This document shows, in pieces, positions 55,974 through 64,000 of a stretch of 64,000 nt of DNA (the first letter of the stretch is position 1; the number at the start of each line of letters is the position of its first letter). The notes under the pieces are model-generated. The model was not told where the DNA came from and did not search any database. It was given only the letters and a program-made list of their open reading frames with translations. The translations under genes and the position numbers were made by a program. The stretch is from Helicobacter cetorum MIT 99-5656. Its GTDB lineage: Bacteria > Campylobacterota > Campylobacteria > Campylobacterales > Helicobacteraceae. The stretch covers positions 1,302,001 through 1,366,000 of the forward strand of contig NC_017735.1 of the NCBI RefSeq assembly GCF_000259275.1, read 5' to 3'.

Positions 55974-56546
55974 TTAGCCTTTGCTCTCACTCAAAAACCT
56001 AATCCATTCATCTCTATCAATTAAAAGCACTTCATTAGCTTTGGCTAAATTTTTGGCCGCTTGAGTGAAGTAGCTATTAGTAATCACACAAGCTTTTTCG
56101 CAATGATAATAGGCTTTAGAAGAGACCACTTCTTGAATAGCTTTGGGCGAGACTTTGTGCGAGTAGCGTTTGGCTTGAGCCACCCATTTAATGCCATCTT
56201 TTTCTATAATCAAATCCGCTCCATAATCGCCACTTTTTTGGGTAACTTTAGCTTCAAAACCTTTTGAAGCAAAAAATAATTTGGAGTATTCTTCAAATTC
56301 AAAGCCATTCATGGTGTCTATTTTTTGCAAAATGCGTTTGATTTTTCGCTTGTGATACGAAGTTGCAACGCCTTGAAGTAACACTAAAATTACAAAAAGA
56401 CCAAGAATAACAAGCAACTTAAAAAATAAGTCATTCGCTGAAGTAACAAGCCCAAATTCTAAAGATTTTTCAAGCATAAAATTCCATGCGAAATAAATCC
56501 CCACAGATAACAAACTAATGATAAAAAGCAATAAAATCTTTTTCAC
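55974..56546 (-). CDS. membrane-anchored Mrr-like restriction endonuclease-fold protein
   Basis: This 190-residue protein has two N-terminal membrane helices (about residues 3-22 and 40-62) and a C-terminal Mrr_cat nuclease domain. The catalytic pattern is GDYGADLIIEKDG and WVAQAKRYS (D...QxK), followed by AIQEVVSSKAYY and ACVITNSYFTQAAKNLA. Such proteins cut or bind DNA or RNA; the membrane anchor is shared with many bacterial homologues. It overlaps the lipoprotein gene by 4 bp, so it is in the msbA run. Confidence 0.8.
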   Translation of the reverse strand: MKKILLLFIISLLSVGIYFAWNFMLEKSLEFGLVTSANDLFFKLLVILGLFVILVLLQGVATSYHKRKIKRILQKIDTMNGFEFEEYSKLFFASKGFEAKVTQKSGDYGADLIIEKDGIKWVAQAKRYSHKVSPKAIQEVVSSKAYYHCEKACVITNSYFTQAAKNLAKANEVLLIDRDEWIRFLSESKG

Positions 56547-57169
56547 TTGTTAATAGCCACAAAGGATTTTTCACTTAAACGCTTTTCTAAAATTTCCATC
56601 AAATGATAAAAAGTCTTATTAAGGGCTTTATAGAGTGCGTCATTATAAGGTTTATTAACTTCATTAGAATTATTAGGATTATTTTCTAAATGAGCGTTAT
56701 ATAAAATAGGCACGCTTAGGCTTGTGCTAATAGCAGTTGTATCAAAAGAGCAAGCGATTTTTGGCACACATTCTAAAATCAAGCTGGATTTGATTTTTAA
56801 AAAACGCTTGATGTTCTTAGGGTTAGCCATAGGCTCAATGCTGTTCTTAAGCTTTTCTTCAATGGCTTTTAAATCTCTAGCACTTTCTTCAAAAGAAATC
56901 AAAACATTCCCTACAATATTAAGGGTAAAACCGCTTTTATTTTGCAAAAAATCAGTGATTTGTTTAATAAGGGCTTTTTTAAATTCTTTCTGATAAAAGA
57001 GTGGCACAAAATGGGCGTTAAAAAAGATTTTAGGGGGGTTTAAAATAAAATTAGGCGTAATTTTTAAAGGGGGCTTTTTTTCTTTATAAGTTAGATTAAG
57101 TCCTACAGGGTTGAAACACCCTAAAGTAAAAACCATAACCCCTAAAAAAACGCCCACAATTTTTAGCAT
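56543..57169 (-). CDS. putative lipoprotein (HP1081 type)
   Basis: This 208-residue protein begins with a lipoprotein signal, LGVMVFTLGCFNPVG, with the lipobox Cys at about residue 18. The mature part (FYQKEFKKALIKQITDFLQNKSGFTLNIVGNVLISFEESAR) is alpha/beta and resembles Helicobacter HpaA-like lipoproteins in size and layout, but I cannot assign the family firmly. It overlaps msbA by 7 bp. Confidence 0.7.
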   Translation of the reverse strand: MLKIVGVFLGVMVFTLGCFNPVGLNLTYKEKKPPLKITPNFILNPPKIFFNAHFVPLFYQKEFKKALIKQITDFLQNKSGFTLNIVGNVLISFEESARDLKAIEEKLKNSIEPMANPKNIKRFLKIKSSLILECVPKIACSFDTTAISTSLSVPILYNAHLENNPNNSNEVNKPYNDALYKALNKTFYHLMEILEKRLSEKSFVAINK

Positions 57170-58818
57170 TCTATCAATTTTCCATGCTCTAACTTCACAT
57201 GCTTAGTGGCTAATTCTAGCGTGCTTGGGTTGTGTGAAATCAAAATAATCAAGCGATTTTCTCTCAATTCTAAAATGCTTTGCTTAATGCTCTCTTCAGT
57301 TGTGCTATCAAGAGCAGAAGTGGCCTCATCAAAGATTAAAACTTGAGCGTCTTTGTATAAGGCTCTAGCAATGGCGATTCTTTGGCGTTGTCCGCCACTA
57401 AGATTGGTGCCAAATTCATCTAAAATGCTTTCTATACCATTAGGCAATTTTTCTACAAAATCTAGGGCTTTTGCTTTTTTCAAACACTCTTTGATTTTTG
57501 CTTCATCAATTTCTAAGCCATACGCCACATTTTCAGCCACACTCCCACTAAAGATAAACACCCTTTGAGTTACAATGCTGATGTTTTCTCTCAAGGATTT
57601 TTGCGTGATACTTTCTATTTTTTTATCATTAATTAAAATTTCGCCTTTACTAGGCTCATAAAGGCGTAAGATTAAATTCACAAGCGAACTTTTGCCACTC
57701 CCACTTTCGCCCTTTAAAGCGATGATTTCATTTTGTTGGAACTTCAAGTTAATACCACTTAGGGCGTAATGTTTTTCATTATCTAAAAGATAAGCAAGCC
57801 ACACATTTTTAAATTCTATGGTGTGTATGGCGTTATCTAGCACTAACTCTCCATCAACAATACAAGGCTCTCTTTCTAAAATTTCATGCACTCTATCGCT
57901 TGCGACTAAGGCTTCTTGAAAATTAGAAATAATCCTAGTCAAGCGTTTGATAGGGGTATAGAGCATAAAAAGAGCGGTGATAAAAGAAAAAAACGCCCCC
58001 ACACTAATCTTACCACTAATGACTTCATTCCCCCCTAAATAAATCACTAACGCTATAGCAATGGAGCCTAGAAACTCCATTAAGGGCGAAGAGATTTCAG
58101 CCACGGCGATGTTTTTGATACCGATTTTAAAAAACGCCTCGTTTTCTTTCACAAAAGCCTTATGCTCTAGCTTTTCACCATTAGAAATTTTAATCGCCTC
58201 TACATTGTTAAAGACTTCGCTTAAGCGTGCGGTAATTTTTGCGTTACTCTCTTGATTAGCCTTAGCAAGTTTTTTAACCTTACGAATGATTTTACTAATA
58301 GGAATGGCAGCTAAGGGCATAATCACCAACCCTACTAACGCTAATTTGGGGCTTTGATAAATCACCACACCCACTAATCCTATAATTGTTAGCCCTTCTC
58401 GCACGCTCTCTGAAAGATAATTTGACAAACTCGCTCTAATTAAACCTATATCATTAGTAATTCGTGCGATTAATTCGCCCTTTTTAGTCCTATTGAAAAA
58501 ATCCATTTCCATTTTTAGAAGGCTTTCTAGCATAGCGTTGCGTAATTTTTTGATAATATCAAGCCCGATGAAGTTGGTGAAATAAGTGCCTAGATAAATG
58601 CCCCCACTCTTACCAAAATACGCCAAAATCACCAAAAAAGGTAATACTTTTAGCATTTCAACATCTTTATTGATAAAAATATCATCTAAGGTCGGCTTGA
58701 CTAAATAAGTGCCCCATGCCGTGCTTAAGGCTACAACGATTGAAGAGAATATTACGATGATAAAGCTTTTATAATGCTCTTTGAGATATTTCCCATAACG
58801 CTTGAAAAAGAGTTTCAA
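57163..58818 (-). CDS. msbA: MsbA-type lipid A/multidrug ABC exporter
   Basis: This 551-residue half-transporter has a six-helix membrane domain (residues about 1-310) and an ATPase domain with Walker A GESGSGKSS, Q-loop, signature LSGGQRQR, Walker B LIFDEATSALD and the switch His in ILISHNP. Homodimers flip lipid A-core or export drugs. Its place with a lipoprotein gene and length match H. pylori HP1082. The start ATG at 58818 follows an AAGGGCAAG site. Confidence 0.88.
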   Translation of the reverse strand: MKLFFKRYGKYLKEHYKSFIIVIFSSIVVALSTAWGTYLVKPTLDDIFINKDVEMLKVLPFLVILAYFGKSGGIYLGTYFTNFIGLDIIKKLRNAMLESLLKMEMDFFNRTKKGELIARITNDIGLIRASLSNYLSESVREGLTIIGLVGVVIYQSPKLALVGLVIMPLAAIPISKIIRKVKKLAKANQESNAKITARLSEVFNNVEAIKISNGEKLEHKAFVKENEAFFKIGIKNIAVAEISSPLMEFLGSIAIALVIYLGGNEVISGKISVGAFFSFITALFMLYTPIKRLTRIISNFQEALVASDRVHEILEREPCIVDGELVLDNAIHTIEFKNVWLAYLLDNEKHYALSGINLKFQQNEIIALKGESGSGKSSLVNLILRLYEPSKGEILINDKKIESITQKSLRENISIVTQRVFIFSGSVAENVAYGLEIDEAKIKECLKKAKALDFVEKLPNGIESILDEFGTNLSGGQRQRIAIARALYKDAQVLIFDEATSALDSTTEESIKQSILELRENRLIILISHNPSTLELATKHVKLEHGKLIEC

Positions 58819-58978
58819 ATGCTTGCCCTTTGAATTTGATTGAACCCATATTATAGTATTTATTAGGGTTTTTTGGCTTTTTAAACCAAATGGGGTTAAA
58901 CCGGCTTGAAAATATTAAGCTCAAATTTTAAGAGTTTTTAGTAACTTGAAGTTTGCTAAAATCCTTAAAATTTCATTT

Positions 58979-60418
58979 CTAAAACTTAGCTGTAAGGGTT
59001 GTCATCAAATGGCTCCTGTCTGAATAAAGGGCTTTAGAGCCGGGTGTGGGTGCGTAACTCCCTACCATAAAACCTGAATGAGTCATCACGCCAAGGTATT
59101 CTAATTTTACACTTGCAGATAGATGCTTGGTGATTTTATAGCCTACATTAATGGATGCACTCGCTTCATTTGCAAGAGTTCCGCTAGTCCAACGCCATAA
59201 AGTCCCCCACAGCCATTTTCTATGCACGCCCCCACCAAAGACCCACCCTGAAATCGCATCTGCAGTTACCACATGGCTTATGGCTTGCCCTATATCATAA
59301 ACGCTATTAGTCCAAAAATCTATGCCTAAAGGATTTCCTGTAGTGCCTATGTAAGCGTTCGCATTTTTCCACACTTTGTAAAATGCTGCACCAAAATTAA
59401 ATTCATTATAATCAAATCGTTGTCTAATAAGTAGGCTTTGCCCAGCAGTTCCAGCTTTTATGGCATAACGATAATTATCTCTCACAAGTGGGGCATGAAC
59501 CGGAAGTAAAATAATAGCTTTGGTTTCAGACCTAAAGCCCACGCCATCAAAATTAGGATTCGTATCATAGCCTAGCATGACCCCTGGGCTGTAGTAGGTT
59601 TGTGGCGAAAACTGAAAGAAAGGGCTTATACTAAACCCCTTTCTTGCATAAGTGTAATTGACAAAATGAATCCCATAATTGAAAGTTCGCCCATTTTTGG
59701 TAACAGTTCTTGGAGAATAGAAATCATAAATCCACTCACCATAAGCAAACGCCCTACCCCATGAGCTAAACCACCATAATTTATGGTTGCCTTCAGCCTT
59801 ATCTTTAAATTTAGTGCTGACTTCAAAACCTTGAGTATAGCCACTCATATAAGGGGCATTAGACTCATAACGCCCCCCTTTAAATACAAAATTGTCCTTG
59901 TAGCGGTATTCTAAATACGCATTATTCATTAAGTAATTACGGCGTATTTTATTAGCCTTGGCGTTTCCGCAAGCCTCAGAGTCAATAACCTTACCATCAG
60001 TGCCTATGGCACATTGATGAATGCTTGTGCCATCAAGTAAAGCGGTTTTACCCCCCAAATAGCCATTCCAGTAGCCGATGTAGTTATAAATGACAGAGCC
60101 ACCTTGGTTAAACTTCGTATCATCATAGGCCACCCCTCCCACCGTGCCACCGATTTTTCCCTCTAAAGTATGCCCTTGATTTTTAAGCCCTTTGGATAAT
60201 AAATCCACATAAATATCGCCTTGACCCACAGCGGTTACAAAAGTCTCTGTAGGATAAATCCCCCTAGCCACATCAATCTTTTTCTTATTGAAGCCAACCT
60301 TAGAAAACGACTCCGCCATAACATCAATCTTATAATCAAAAGCTTGTAAATAAGCACTCAAGCTTAAGGCATACAACCCATAAAAAACTTTATTCTTCAA
60401 AGGCACACTATTTTTCAT
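58979..60418 (-). CDS. hofB: outer membrane protein HofB
   Basis: This protein of about 479 residues starts at the ATG at 60418 behind AAAAGGAATATAAAG, in preference to an upstream in-frame ATG (60448). A signal peptide ends ..LSAYLQA before FDYKIDVMAESFSKVGFN. The rest is beta-strand-rich with GGRYESNAPYMSGYTQGFEVS and a final strand LMTTLTAKF ending in Phe. This is the Hof family of Helicobacter OMPs, OprD-like in plan. It is monocistronic. Confidence 0.87.
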   Translation of the reverse strand: MKNSVPLKNKVFYGLYALSLSAYLQAFDYKIDVMAESFSKVGFNKKKIDVARGIYPTETFVTAVGQGDIYVDLLSKGLKNQGHTLEGKIGGTVGGVAYDDTKFNQGGSVIYNYIGYWNGYLGGKTALLDGTSIHQCAIGTDGKVIDSEACGNAKANKIRRNYLMNNAYLEYRYKDNFVFKGGRYESNAPYMSGYTQGFEVSTKFKDKAEGNHKLWWFSSWGRAFAYGEWIYDFYSPRTVTKNGRTFNYGIHFVNYTYARKGFSISPFFQFSPQTYYSPGVMLGYDTNPNFDGVGFRSETKAIILLPVHAPLVRDNYRYAIKAGTAGQSLLIRQRFDYNEFNFGAAFYKVWKNANAYIGTTGNPLGIDFWTNSVYDIGQAISHVVTADAISGWVFGGGVHRKWLWGTLWRWTSGTLANEASASINVGYKITKHLSASVKLEYLGVMTHSGFMVGSYAPTPGSKALYSDRSHLMTTLTAKF

Positions 60419-60676
60419 CTTTATATTCCTTTTAATACAAAATAGCATTTTAAAGACTATATAAAACCGATTTTAAAAAAATAAAGAACATAATTAAGCT
60501 ATCTATTTACTTTTAATTAACTCAACTATTCTGAGATTATAGTAAAAATTTTCTAGCTTCATGTAAAAATGAGAGAAATTGCAATCAAAATGGCTCAAAA
60601 ACAGGCATTTCTACACTCAAAGCTTAAAAATTTTTAAGCTTTGAAATTTATTGCTTAAGATTAGTTGTTTTTAAAA

Positions 60677-61600
60677 TTATGCAAGCAAAAATTCCAATAC
60701 CGCCATACGCATTGCCACGCCATTTTTGACTTGCTCTAAAACCTTAGAGCGTTCATCTTCTAACACAGCACTTTCTACATCAATATCCCTATGCACTGGG
60801 CCTGGGTGTAAGATTATCACTTCTTTATTCTTAGCATAAGCCTCTAAACGCTCTTTAGTGATACAATAGGCGTTGCTATAATCCTTTAAGCTCGCAAAAA
60901 TAGGCGTATCATGGCGTTCAGTTTGGGTTCTTAAGCTCATCAAAATATCTGCAAACTCTATAGCTTCTTCAATTTTATGTGTCGTTCTTAAAGAAGTTAC
61001 AGGAAGCATGGAGCTTGGGGCACATAGCATCATCTCAAGTCCAAATCGTGAAAGCAACTTAATGTTACTATTTGCTACTCTTGAATTTTTTACATCGCCG
61101 ATAATTGCGATTTTCTTTCCTTTCAAATTTTCTAATTTACTACCAAAATGCTTATAAATTGTCAGTAAGTCTAGTAGAGCTTGAGTAGGATGAGCACTCA
61201 CGCCACTTCCAGCATTGATTAAAGGGCATTGAGAAAACTCCACTAATTTAAAAGGTGCACTTGAAAAGGCATGGCGCATAATAATAGCGTTAGGTTGCAT
61301 CGCATGGATATTTTTAAAAGTGTCTATTAAAGTCTCACCCTTTGAAGTAGAGCTTGCTTGCATGTTTAATTTCACGATTTTTGCCCCTAATCTTAAGCTT
61401 GCAATCTCAAAGCTAGACACCGTTCTAGTGGAATTTTCAAAAAACAAAGCCACGATAATTTTATCTTGCATTCTCTCTTTTGTTTCTGAAGACACAGCGT
61501 TAAAATCATCGCCATATTCGCTTGCTTTTTCCAGCAAAAGTTTAATTTCATCAACGCTTAAATCACTTGTTTGAAGTAAATGACGGCATTTTTTTGGCAT
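60677..61600 (-). CDS. pyrB: aspartate carbamoyltransferase catalytic subunit
   Basis: This 307-residue enzyme makes carbamoyl-aspartate in pyrimidine synthesis. It has the carbamoyl phosphate site [15 protein letters not shown] (STRT), the MRHAF segment, [20 protein letters not shown] and the C-terminal [13 protein letters not shown]. No regulatory subunit gene (pyrI) adjoins it. It is divergent from the lipoprotein gene at 61696. Confidence 0.95.
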   Translation of the reverse strand: MPKKCRHLLQTSDLSVDEIKLLLEKASEYGDDFNAVSSETKERMQDKIIVALFFENSTRTVSSFEIASLRLGAKIVKLNMQASSTSKGETLIDTFKNIHAMQPNAIIMRHAFSSAPFKLVEFSQCPLINAGSGVSAHPTQALLDLLTIYKHFGSKLENLKGKKIAIIGDVKNSRVANSNIKLLSRFGLEMMLCAPSSMLPVTSLRTTHKIEEAIEFADILMSLRTQTERHDTPIFASLKDYSNAYCITKERLEAYAKNKEVIILHPGPVHRDIDVESAVLEDERSKVLEQVKNGVAMRMAVLEFLLA

Positions 61601-61695
61601 AAAACCCCCTTTTAGTTATAATATCGCCTTTATATTTTAGCTAAATTTTAAAAGCGTTAAAACGCTTCACTAGATAGGGTAAATAAGGGAGTGGT

Positions 61696-62211
61696 TTGAA
61701 AAATCTTTCTTTAGTCTTCTTACTCTTTGTTTTACTCTCTTATTTGGGGTGTGTGAGTAATTTTAATGAAGACACTTACACGCTAGATTTGGTCTTAGAA
61801 AAGAAAACTCAAGCTAGTAGAAAGGGTGAGATTACCCAAAAGAGTGTTCCTATCATCACCGCTATTGCTACGCATTTAAACGATGTGGATAGTGGCACAT
61901 ACTACTACCATGAGTATTTTTTAGTAGAGATTTTCACGCAAAATCAAGAGTGGTTAGATAATGATTATATCTCTTATAAGCTTTTTGGTAAAAATCCTAT
62001 AGGCTCAGAGCCTTTGTGGGTTAGAGAAATCAACAAGGAAGAATTTGATGGCATTTTAGAGACCACTAATAAGTGGAGTAGAGCCTTTTTAATCGCCTTT
62101 GACAAACTAGACTATTTGGCAGTCAAAGAAGCTAAGCTAGAATTAGATGCGTATAGCTTAGGCACCATTATTTTTAATTTCGCTTATCAAGTTCCTTTAC
62201 CACAATTTTAA
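61696..62211 (+). CDS. putative lipoprotein (HP1085 type)
   Basis: This 171-residue protein starts at a TTG behind AAGGGAG and has a lipoprotein signal: LVFLLFVLLSYLGCVSN, lipobox Cys at about residue 19. The mature part is acidic and aromatic (TYYYHEYFLVEIFTQNQEWLDNDYISYKLFG) with no recognised domain. The final base of its stop overlaps the tlyA start, so it heads the tlyA-ribF run. A TATAAT lies at 61617-61622 as a promoter candidate. Confidence 0.72.
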   Translation: MKNLSLVFLLFVLLSYLGCVSNFNEDTYTLDLVLEKKTQASRKGEITQKSVPIITAIATHLNDVDSGTYYYHEYFLVEIFTQNQEWLDNDYISYKLFGKNPIGSEPLWVREINKEEFDGILETTNKWSRAFLIAFDKLDYLAVKEAKLELDAYSLGTIIFNFAYQVPLPQF

Positions 62212-62918
62212 TGCGATTAGATTACGCCCTTTTTAACCAAAATTTAGTGAATAGTAGAGAAAAAGCCAAGGCTTTAATTTTAAAAAAACAAGTTTTAGTC
62301 AATAAGGTAGTAATCTCTAAACCATCTTTTATGATTAAAGATAATGATGAAATTGAACTCATCGCTAAAAATCTGTTTGTCAGTAGGGCTGGGGAAAAAT
62401 TAGGGGCTTTTTTAGAAACTCATAGCATAGATTTTAAAGATAAGATTATTTTAGATGTGGGAGCGAGTAAGGGGGGCTTTAGCGAAGTTTCTCTTTTAAA
62501 AGGGGCTAAAAAAGTGCTGTGCGTTGATGTGGGGAAAATGCAATTAGATGAGAGTTTAAAAGATAACAAACGCATAGAGTGTTATGAAGAATGCGATATT
62601 AGAGCCTTTAAAACGCTAGAAAAAATTGATTTACTACTTTGTGATGTGAGCTTTATTTCATTATATTGTATTTTAGAAGCGATTTTAGCTTTAAGCAGTG
62701 AGTTTTTGGTGCTTTTCAAACCACAATTTGAAGTGGGTAGGAATGTAAAACGCAATAAAAAAGGGGTTGTTATGGATACAAAAGCCATTTTTAACGCCTT
62801 AGAAAACTTTAAAAACCATTTAAGAACACAGAATATGCAAGTTTTAAATATTCAAGAAAGCTTAGTGAAAGGTAAAAACGGGAATGTTGAATTTTTTATC
62901 CATTTCAAGCGAACCTAA
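62211..62918 (+). CDS. tlyA: TlyA-family S4/FtsJ rRNA methyltransferase
   Basis: This 235-residue protein has an N-terminal S4 RNA-binding domain (MRLDYALFNQNLVNSREKAKALI) and an FtsJ-like methyltransferase domain with SAM loop LDVGASKGGFSEV, CDVSFISLY and LFKPQFEVGR (K-D-K-E-like tetrad: Lys, Asp, Lys, Glu positions present). It is annotated as a hemolysin in H. pylori, but the family is an rRNA 2'-O-methyltransferase. It overlaps ribF by 35 bp. Confidence 0.92.
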   Translation: MRLDYALFNQNLVNSREKAKALILKKQVLVNKVVISKPSFMIKDNDEIELIAKNLFVSRAGEKLGAFLETHSIDFKDKIILDVGASKGGFSEVSLLKGAKKVLCVDVGKMQLDESLKDNKRIECYEECDIRAFKTLEKIDLLLCDVSFISLYCILEAILALSSEFLVLFKPQFEVGRNVKRNKKGVVMDTKAIFNALENFKNHLRTQNMQVLNIQESLVKGKNGNVEFFIHFKRT

Positions 62919-63732
62919 GATTAAAAGCCTAGCTATCGGTAAATTTGATGGCTTGCATTTAGGGCATAAGGCTCTTTTTAGAGAATTAAAAGACAAGAAA
63001 GCGCTTTTAATCATAGAAAAAGAAAATTATACTAAGGGCTATTTAACCCCCCTAAACTATCGCTCTAAACTTATTGATATGCCCTTATTTTTTGTGTTTT
63101 TAGAAAAAATTTCGCATTTGAGTGCTTTAGAATTTTTAGAGCTTTTAAAAAACAAGTTTCCACATTTAGAACGCCTAGTGGTAGGCTATGATTTTAGGTT
63201 TGGACATAAACGAGAAAACGATGCCTTATTTTTAAAAGAGCATTTCAAAGAGACGATTATTGTGCCTGAAGTGAAGATTGAAAATGTTAGCGTGCATTCT
63301 AAAATGATAAAACTAGCCTTAAATAGTGGGGACTTAATTTTAGCTAACAAACTCTTAGGTAGGCATTATGAAGTGCTTGGGGAAGTCATTAAGGGACAAG
63401 GCTTAGGGCATAGAGAATTAGTGCCTACTTTAAATTTGAAAACAAAAGATTTTATTCTTCCTAGCTTTGGAGTGTATGCAAGCTTAGCTAAGGTTGAAAA
63501 TCAAATTTATAAAAGCGCGAGTTTTTTGGGCAATCGCTTAAGCACGGATAAAAACTTCGCCATAGAATGCCATGTGCTTAATAGGACAATAGAAAACCCA
63601 CCCAAAGAACTCACTTTATCTTTTATTAAAAAAATAAGAGACAATATGCCCTTTAATTCTTTAGAAGAGCTTAAAAACCAAATTCAAAAAGACATTTTAA
63701 TTGCCAAAGAGATTTTAGACAATTTGTGTTAA
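62884..63732 (+). CDS. ribF: bifunctional riboflavin kinase/FAD synthetase
   Basis: This 282-residue enzyme phosphorylates riboflavin to FMN and adenylates FMN to FAD. The N-terminal nucleotidyl transferase part has SLAIGKFDGLHLGHKALF (G-x-FDG-x-H-x-GH) and VVGYDFRFGHKREND. The C-terminal kinase part (from about 180) has GQGLGHRELVPTLNL in place of the usual GxxxGxxxGxPTAN, a slight divergence, and FAIECHVL. The start lies inside tlyA (35-bp overlap), implying coupling. Confidence 0.9.
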   Translation: MLNFLSISSEPKIKSLAIGKFDGLHLGHKALFRELKDKKALLIIEKENYTKGYLTPLNYRSKLIDMPLFFVFLEKISHLSALEFLELLKNKFPHLERLVVGYDFRFGHKRENDALFLKEHFKETIIVPEVKIENVSVHSKMIKLALNSGDLILANKLLGRHYEVLGEVIKGQGLGHRELVPTLNLKTKDFILPSFGVYASLAKVENQIYKSASFLGNRLSTDKNFAIECHVLNRTIENPPKELTLSFIKKIRDNMPFNSLEELKNQIQKDILIAKEILDNLC

Positions 63733-63768
63733 AATGAACCCTAAAAAACTTTAAAAATGGAAAAATTT

Positions 63769-64000
63769 ATGCAATTTAGTAACACTGATTTAGAACGATT
63801 AAAGAGCATGGCCACTACACTACGCTTTTTGTGTGCGGATATGGTAGATAAGGCTAATAGTGGGCATCCGGGCGTGTGCTTGGGATTAGCTGATGTAATG
63901 GTAGTCTTAAGCTTGCATTTAAATCTCAACCCTACTAACCCTAAATGGCTTAATCGTGATAGATTAGTTTTTAGTGGGGGGCATGCAAGCGCATTAGCTT
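63769..64000 (+). CDS. tktA: transketolase, 5' part
   Basis: The frame is open from the ATG at 63769 to the window end (77 codons). The N-terminus shows the thiamine diphosphate enzyme signature: LERLKSMATTLRFLCADMV, ANSGHPGVCLGLADVMVVL and DRLVFSGGHASALA, with the conserved His of SGHPG. An in-frame ATG at 63757 would add MEKF; I prefer 63769, since the family starts there. It is the pentose phosphate and Calvin-type ketol transferase; order ribF-tktA is as in H. pylori. Confidence 0.9.
   Translation, partial: MQFSNTDLERLKSMATTLRFLCADMVDKANSGHPGVCLGLADVMVVLSLHLNLNPTNPKWLNRDRLVFSGGHASALA

Overview
The window comes from a gastric Helicobacter close to H. pylori. It is A+T rich, it carries Helicobacter-specific families (hspR/cbpA, napA, nixA, csd4, hofB, several cysteine-rich Sel1-repeat proteins, Hop/Hor-type outer membrane proteins, an IS605 element), and long stretches follow the gene order I remember from H. 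pylori 26695. HP numbers below are from memory and serve as orientation only. I cannot fix the species; the extra outer membrane genes and rearranged order suggest a relative such as H. cetorum rather than H. pylori itself.

Layout. (1) 1-13.7 kb: a partial outer membrane protein gene, then the stress cluster cbpA-hspR-rarA, fur, two small periplasmic or sugar-related genes, and a long minus-strand cluster aroQ-pepQ-folK-flhF-flhG-fliA-fliM-fliY that couples flagellar switch and regulatory genes to housekeeping genes, with waaL and rpsO upstream. (2) 13.7-19.4 kb: an accessory island. It holds a decayed paralogue and an IS-truncated copy of an unusual Hop-like outer membrane protein carrying an HExxH metallopeptidase motif, a fragment of a phage- or plasmid-type primase, and an IS605 element with intact TnpA and TnpB. 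(3) 19.4-33.1 kb: hcpE, a small cytochrome c, the hemC-proS-hemA-ispA group, napA, the flagellar genes flgS, flgJ-like and flgI, then deaD, an SPFH protein and a DUF2393-like gene. (4) 33.1-38.05 kb: a TauE/SafE permease gene and a second island ending at tRNA-Sec. The island contains a regular iteron-like array, hairpins, a relaxase gene and a broken restriction-modification pair. (5) 38.1-64 kb: tatBC-queA-rsmG, tRNA-Ser, cheY1-prmA-ftsH-pssA-copA-copP, Sel1 proteins, csd4, a FliS-associated protein, nixA, an Mrr-like nuclease, msbA, hofB, pyrB, tlyA, ribF and the start of tktA.

Most interesting points: a Sel1-repeat gene (55079-55910) switched by a (CT)12 tract in its signal peptide and currently out of frame; the HExxH Hop-like family present only as two damaged copies; an iteron array without a Rep gene beside a relaxase; a methyltransferase/HNH nuclease pair with one frameshift and one nonsense codon; a perfect 11-bp inverted repeat over the fur promoter; and an uncharacterised gene at 51107-51811 split by one in-frame stop. 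No CRISPR array or rRNA gene is visible.
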